DNA of 9,097 nucleotides. Origin: an uncultured Chloroflexota bacterium. GTDB lineage: Bacteria; Chloroflexota; Anaerolineae; Aggregatilineales; Phototrophicaceae. A program made the position numbers and the translations under genes. Each line of letters begins with the position of its first letter. Position 1 is the first letter of the stretch. Of the stretch, positions 6,643 to 9,097 are shown piece by piece. A model generated the notes under the pieces. That model was not told the origin of the DNA. It saw only the letters and a list, made by a program, of their open reading frames with translations, and made no database searches. Where the stretch lies: NCBI GenBank assembly GCA_903904765.1, contig CAIVEA010000081.1:1-9097 (forward strand). Direction: 5' to 3'.

Positions 6643-6676
6643 CGCTCCGGCCTCGCCTGTTCCCTGAAAGCACTGC

Positions 6677-7333
6677 TCATCCAGCGGCCTGCACCCGCCG
6701 CACAATGTCCGCCAGCGGGGGCGCTTCCAGCGACGGTAGCCACACGCTGGCGAGGTTCACAGCCGCCGCGCCCAGCCCCACCGTGCGGAAGCCGCCACGC
6801 ACCGCCGCCACAACACCCGCCTCCGCATCCTCGAACACCACCGCTTGCGTCGGATACACCCCCATCGCTCCCGCCACCCACAAAAACAAATCCGGCGCGG
6901 GTTTGGCATTCACCACGCAGTAGCCATCCCCGATCACATCAAACACCGCCGTCAGCCCTAGATGGCGAATCACCTGCTGCGCGTTCTTCGAGGATGACCC
7001 CACCCCCAGTTTGTACCCCGCCCGCCGTGCATCCTCCAGCAGCGCCCCTACACCCGGTAGCAGGCTTTGCGGCGTGATCTCATCCAGATAGGCCAGATAA
7101 TAGACGTTCTTACGCTCCATCCATGCTTGCATCGTCGGTTCATCCACCACCTGCCCTTTCAGTAACCGCAGCAGGCTTTCACGCCGCGATAGCCCCCGCA
7201 AAGCCTCATTATCGTCCCGTGTGAAGGGCAGCCCTTCCTCCTCCGCCAGTCGCTTCCATGCCAGAAAGTGATATTCCGCTGTATCGGTAATCACCCCGTC
7301 CAGATCAAATATCAATCCGCGTATCTCATCCAT
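6677..7333 (-). CDS. pgmB: Beta-phosphoglucomutase-like HAD family hydrolase
   Basis: This is a 218-residue HAD-superfamily protein with a C1 cap, closest in motifs to beta-phosphoglucomutase, which interconverts beta-glucose 1-phosphate and glucose 6-phosphate after maltose or trehalose phosphorolysis. Motif I is FDLDGVITDT (9-18), with nucleophile D10 and acid/base D12. His22 and Trp26 follow (TAEYHFLAW), as in known beta-PGMs. The cap carries RGLSRRESL (46-54). Motif II is SSSKNA (113-118), motif III Lys is K144 (NAKPAPDLF), and motif IV is VFEDAEAG (166-173) with E168 and D169. The D-G-V-I-T-D-T plus RGxSRxESL pattern favours beta-PGM over plain phosphoglycolate phosphatase, but other sugar-phosphate phosphatases share this plan. 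ATG 7333 has only a weak GGGG before it. It stands alone, divergent from rpoC; no sugar phosphorylase is nearby to confirm the substrate. Confidence 0.85.
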   Translation of the reverse strand: MDEIRGLIFDLDGVITDTAEYHFLAWKRLAEEEGLPFTRDDNEALRGLSRRESLLRLLKGQVVDEPTMQAWMERKNVYYLAYLDEITPQSLLPGVGALLEDARRAGYKLGVGSSSKNAQQVIRHLGLTAVFDVIGDGYCVVNAKPAPDLFLWVAGAMGVYPTQAVVFEDAEAGVVAAVRGGFRTVGLGAAAVNLASVWLPSLEAPPLADIVRRVQAAG

Positions 7334-7344
7334 CTTTACACCCC

Positions 7345-7354
7345 ATTACGTAAT
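7345..7354. repeat. Perfect 10-bp palindrome upstream of the pgmB-like gene
   Basis: ATTACGTAAT is a perfect palindrome 11 nt upstream of the pgmB-like start codon. It could be a regulator site, but a 10-bp palindrome can also arise by chance. Confidence 0.3.
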
Positions 7355-7401
7355 CGTTTTTCTCGCCGTCCATTCGCCAAATCCACCACTCAATAAAGAG
7401 G

Positions 7402-7428
7402 AATTGTCGCTTGACTTTCGTCACAATT
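7402..7428. repeat. Inverted repeat flanking the rpoC -35 box
   Basis: AATTGT (7402-7407) and ACAATT (7423-7428) are inverted copies separated by 15 bp, with centres 21 bp apart, about two helical turns. The -35 box TTGACT (7411-7416) lies between them. The layout is that of a dimeric regulator site, but the arms are only 6 bp long. Confidence 0.35.
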
Positions 7429-7439
7429 TTACATAGAAT
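7411..7439 (+). promoter_or_regulatory. Sigma70-type promoter for rpoC
   Basis: TTGACT (7411-7416, 5 of 6) and TAGAAT (7434-7439, 5 of 6) are separated by exactly 17 nt. This is the best promoter match in the window. Transcription should start near 7446, giving rpoC a leader of about 153 nt. It supports rpoC being transcribed on its own rather than from an rpoB promoter. Confidence 0.65.
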
Positions 7440-7496
7440 GCTCTTTTACGAACGATGTTGGAAACTCACTTCAACGAGAGAACAGCGAGGGTCAAG

Positions 7497-7580
7497 ATGC
7501 CAAACGCTGTTTTGTTTTCGGTAGACTTTTCCTCCGTATGGCAGCATATTGTAACTAAACCAGCCTCAACTTTGGTATAG
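7497..7580 (+). CDS. Possible 27-codon leader ORF upstream of rpoC
   Basis: ATG 7497 has GAGGG ending 5 nt upstream and opens a 27-codon frame, MPNAVLFSVDFSS... to TAG 7578-7580. The stop is 18 nt before the rpoC TTG, so a ribosome finishing it would cover the rpoC ribosome site. The same frame also runs back to ATG 7455 (41 codons), but that start has no ribosome site. The peptide is moderately hydrophobic, with no runs of a single amino acid that would suggest classic attenuation. I do not recognise it. It may be a chance ORF in the leader, or a short translated element coupling to rpoC. Confidence 0.3.
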   Translation: MPNAVLFSVDFSSVWQHIVTKPASTLV

Positions 7581-7583
7581 CGC

Positions 7584-7590
7584 AGAGGAG
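7584..7590 (+). promoter_or_regulatory. Ribosome binding site that fixes the TTG start of rpoC
   Basis: AGAGGAG ends 8 nt before TTG 7599. An in-frame TAG at 7593-7595 closes the frame just upstream, and the next usable codon is the TTG, so the start is well determined. A complementary TTCCTC at 7529-7534 could pair with GAGGAG (5 Watson-Crick pairs plus a G-U) and hide it. Confidence 0.75.
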
Positions 7591-7598
7591 TGTAGCCC

Positions 7599-9097
7599 TT
7601 GGAAGCAAAGGATTTCAGCGCACTGCGAATTAGCCTAGCCTCGCCAGAGCAGATTCGCTCGTGGTCGTATGGCGAAGTCACCAAACCGGAGACGATCAAC
7701 TACCGCCGCTTGCGCCCTGAAAAAGATGGGTTGTTCTGCGAAGCCATCTTCGGCCCCACCAAAGACTGGCAGTGCTATTGCGGCAAGTACAAGAACGTCC
7801 GTTATCGTGGCATCGTGTGCGACAAGTGCGGTGTGGAAGTCACCCGCGCTGCCGTCCGCCGCGAACGCATGGGACATATTGAACTGGCCGCGCCCGTCGC
7901 ACATGTCTGGTACACCCGCCGCGTACCTAGCTATCTCGGTCTGCTGCTGGACATCAGCCGCCGCAACCTTGACCGCGTGCTGTACTTCGCCCAGTATGTC
8001 ATCACTCATGTGGACGAAGAAGCCCGCCAGAAGGCGCTGGGGCGTGTAGACAAAGAACTCAGCCAGAAGGAAGCCATCCTCGGCGGCGATCTGGAAGAAC
8101 AGATCGAATCGGTGCGTTCGCAGCGCGACAACGCTCTGAGCGCCTTTGAAGACCGCAAAAATAGCATTCACTCACGCTTCGATGGCGAAATCAGCCGTAG
8201 AAGCGATGAAGTGATGCAAGAAGCACAGGCAGTCCAGAATCGCGTCGAGTCGCTCATCGGTCAAAACGCCCCTGCCGACATTGATTTTCAGGGCGCAAAC
8301 ACCATCATCGCCGCCAAAGGTGAGACAATCACCTACGAACACATCTCGCGCATTCAGAGTGCTGCCACCGCTTATCTGAACGATGTGCAGGCGCAGATTG
8401 AAGACCACCGTCAAGCGCAACTAGGTGAACTCGACAATGAGGCCGACTCGCTGTCGAATGATGCGGTCGCCAGCATTGATGAGCAACGCGCCGAACTGGA
8501 TGGTCGCATGGCTTCCGTGCGGCAGGCCGCCGAAAAAGCTCGTCAGGAACTTCAGGATTTGCACATCCTCCAATTCCTGCCGGAAACTCGCTTCCGTGAA
8601 CTCAAAAGCCGTTACGGGCAGGTTTTCCATGCCGACATGGGCGCGGAAGCCTTCTACGAAATCCTCAAGCGCATGGATTTGGATCGCCTATCGGTGGAAC
8701 TGTGGCACGAAGTCAAGAACACCAAGTCCAAGCAGCGCAAGAAGAAGGCCACCAAGCGTCTGCGCGTGGTCGAAAGCCTGCGTAAGAGCAATAACCGTCC
8801 CGAATGGATGATCCTGACGGTGCTGCCGGTCATCCCGCCCGATCTACGCCCGATGGTGCAGTTGGACGGTGGACGCTTCGCCACCAGCGACTTGAACGAC
8901 CTCTATCGCCGCGTCATCAACCGCAACAACCGTCTGAAGCACCTGCTCGATCTGGGTGCGCCTGATGTCATCGTCCGCAACGAAAAGCGTATGCTTCAGG
9001 AAGCAGTTGACAGCCTTGTGGACAACAGCCAGCGCGGCAAGGCGCTCAGCCGTCGTGGTCGCCGCGAACTGAAATCTCTCAGCGACATGCTGAAGGG
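7599..9097 (+). CDS. rpoC: DNA-directed RNA polymerase subunit beta prime, N-terminal 499 residues, cut by window edge
   Basis: RpoC is the catalytic clamp subunit of RNA polymerase. The frame runs from TTG 7599 off the right edge without a stop. The start is well matched: [19 protein letters not shown], then [19 protein letters not shown]. The zinc-binding domain has C59, C61, C74 and C77 (CYCGKY ... CDKCGVEV), followed by [18 protein letters not shown]. The lid/rudder-side block returns at MGAEA (347), then [39 protein letters not shown] and [14 protein letters not shown]. The window ends at [10 protein letters not shown], just before the switch 2 and active-centre regions. Between about residues 136 and 325 lies a long insertion of charged, heptad-like helix, interrupted by a non-helical stretch (221-255). 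Actinobacteria and Chloroflexota have coiled-coil insertions at this place; this one is about 175 residues longer than Bacillus. rpoB is not upstream: a 265-bp spacer and a divergent pgmB-like gene are. Confidence 0.97.
   Translation, partial: MEAKDFSALRISLASPEQIRSWSYGEVTKPETINYRRLRPEKDGLFCEAIFGPTKDWQCYCGKYKNVRYRGIVCDKCGVEVTRAAVRRERMGHIELAAPVAHVWYTRRVPSYLGLLLDISRRNLDRVLYFAQYVITHVDEEARQKALGRVDKELSQKEAILGGDLEEQIESVRSQRDNALSAFEDRKNSIHSRFDGEISRRSDEVMQEAQAVQNRVESLIGQNAPADIDFQGANTIIAAKGETITYEHISRIQSAATAYLNDVQAQIEDHRQAQLGELDNEADSLSNDAVASIDEQRAELDGRMASVRQAAEKARQELQDLHILQFLPETRFRELKSRYGQVFHADMGAEAFYEILKRMDLDRLSVELWHEVKNTKSKQRKKKATKRLRVVESLRKSNNRPEWMILTVLPVIPPDLRPMVQLDGGRFATSDLNDLYRRVINRNNRLKHLLDLGAPDVIVRNEKRMLQEAVDSLVDNSQRGKALSRRGRRELKSLSDMLK

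Noticed and set aside
6620..6660. Possible terminator hairpin between the mini-gene and the pgmB-like gene (GAAGGCC ... GGCCTC)
   Set aside because: The stem has a bulge and a loop of about 17 nt, and no T run follows on either strand, so it is not a convincing intrinsic terminator.
7466..7699. A 77-codon minus-strand frame across the rpoC leader and start
   Set aside because: It is antisense to the well-supported rpoC start, has no recognisable family, and its frame is explained by the coding strand.
7635..8171. A 178-codon minus-strand frame inside rpoC
   Set aside because: It is a shadow of rpoC, whose plus-strand frame has unmistakable conserved blocks including the zinc-binding domain.

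Overview
The window is a GC-rich stretch of ordinary bacterial housekeeping genes, densely packed on both strands, with no tRNA, rRNA, insertion sequence, prophage gene or CRISPR array that I can see. The best guess for the source is a member of the Chloroflexota (Anaerolineae-like). The clues are an RpoC with a long coiled-coil insertion near its N-terminus, a MoaD-MoaE fusion, a minimal FtsY without an acidic domain, and TTG start codons behind strong Shine-Dalgarno sites. This placement is inference from gene features, not from a search.

Region by region: (1) 1-1035, plus strand: the C-terminal part of a membrane-anchored endonuclease/exonuclease/phosphatase (EEP) fold protein whose catalytic residues look eroded; it enters from the left edge. 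(2) 4303-1019, minus strand: a four-gene run moaC, moaDE (fusion), fabF, rnc, probably one transcription unit. It joins molybdenum cofactor synthesis to the fabF-rnc pair (fatty acid elongation and RNase III). rnc and the EEP gene overlap tail to tail by 17 bp. (3) 4304-4439: a 136-bp divergent control region with two overlapping promoter candidates, one for moaC and one for ftsY. (4) 4440-6642, plus strand: ftsY (SRP receptor), prfB (release factor 2, without the programmed frameshift) and a 37-residue lysine-rich mini-gene. (5) 7333-6677, minus strand: a beta-phosphoglucomutase-like HAD phosphatase, convergent with the mini-gene. (6) 7334-7598: a 265-bp divergent spacer holding a good sigma70-type promoter, an inverted repeat around its -35 box and a leader of about 150 nt with a possible 27-codon upstream ORF. 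(7) 7599 to the right edge: rpoC, RNA polymerase beta prime, starting at TTG and incomplete. rpoB is not next to it.

Most genes serve core information processing (RNase III, FtsY, RF2, RpoC). I found no convincing new biological system. The points most worth checking are the degenerate EEP domain, the RNase III with an Ala in place of a metal-binding Asp, the internal Gly-Gly of the MoaD-MoaE fusion, the stand-alone rpoC with its structured leader and long insertion, and the lysine-rich mini-protein after prfB.
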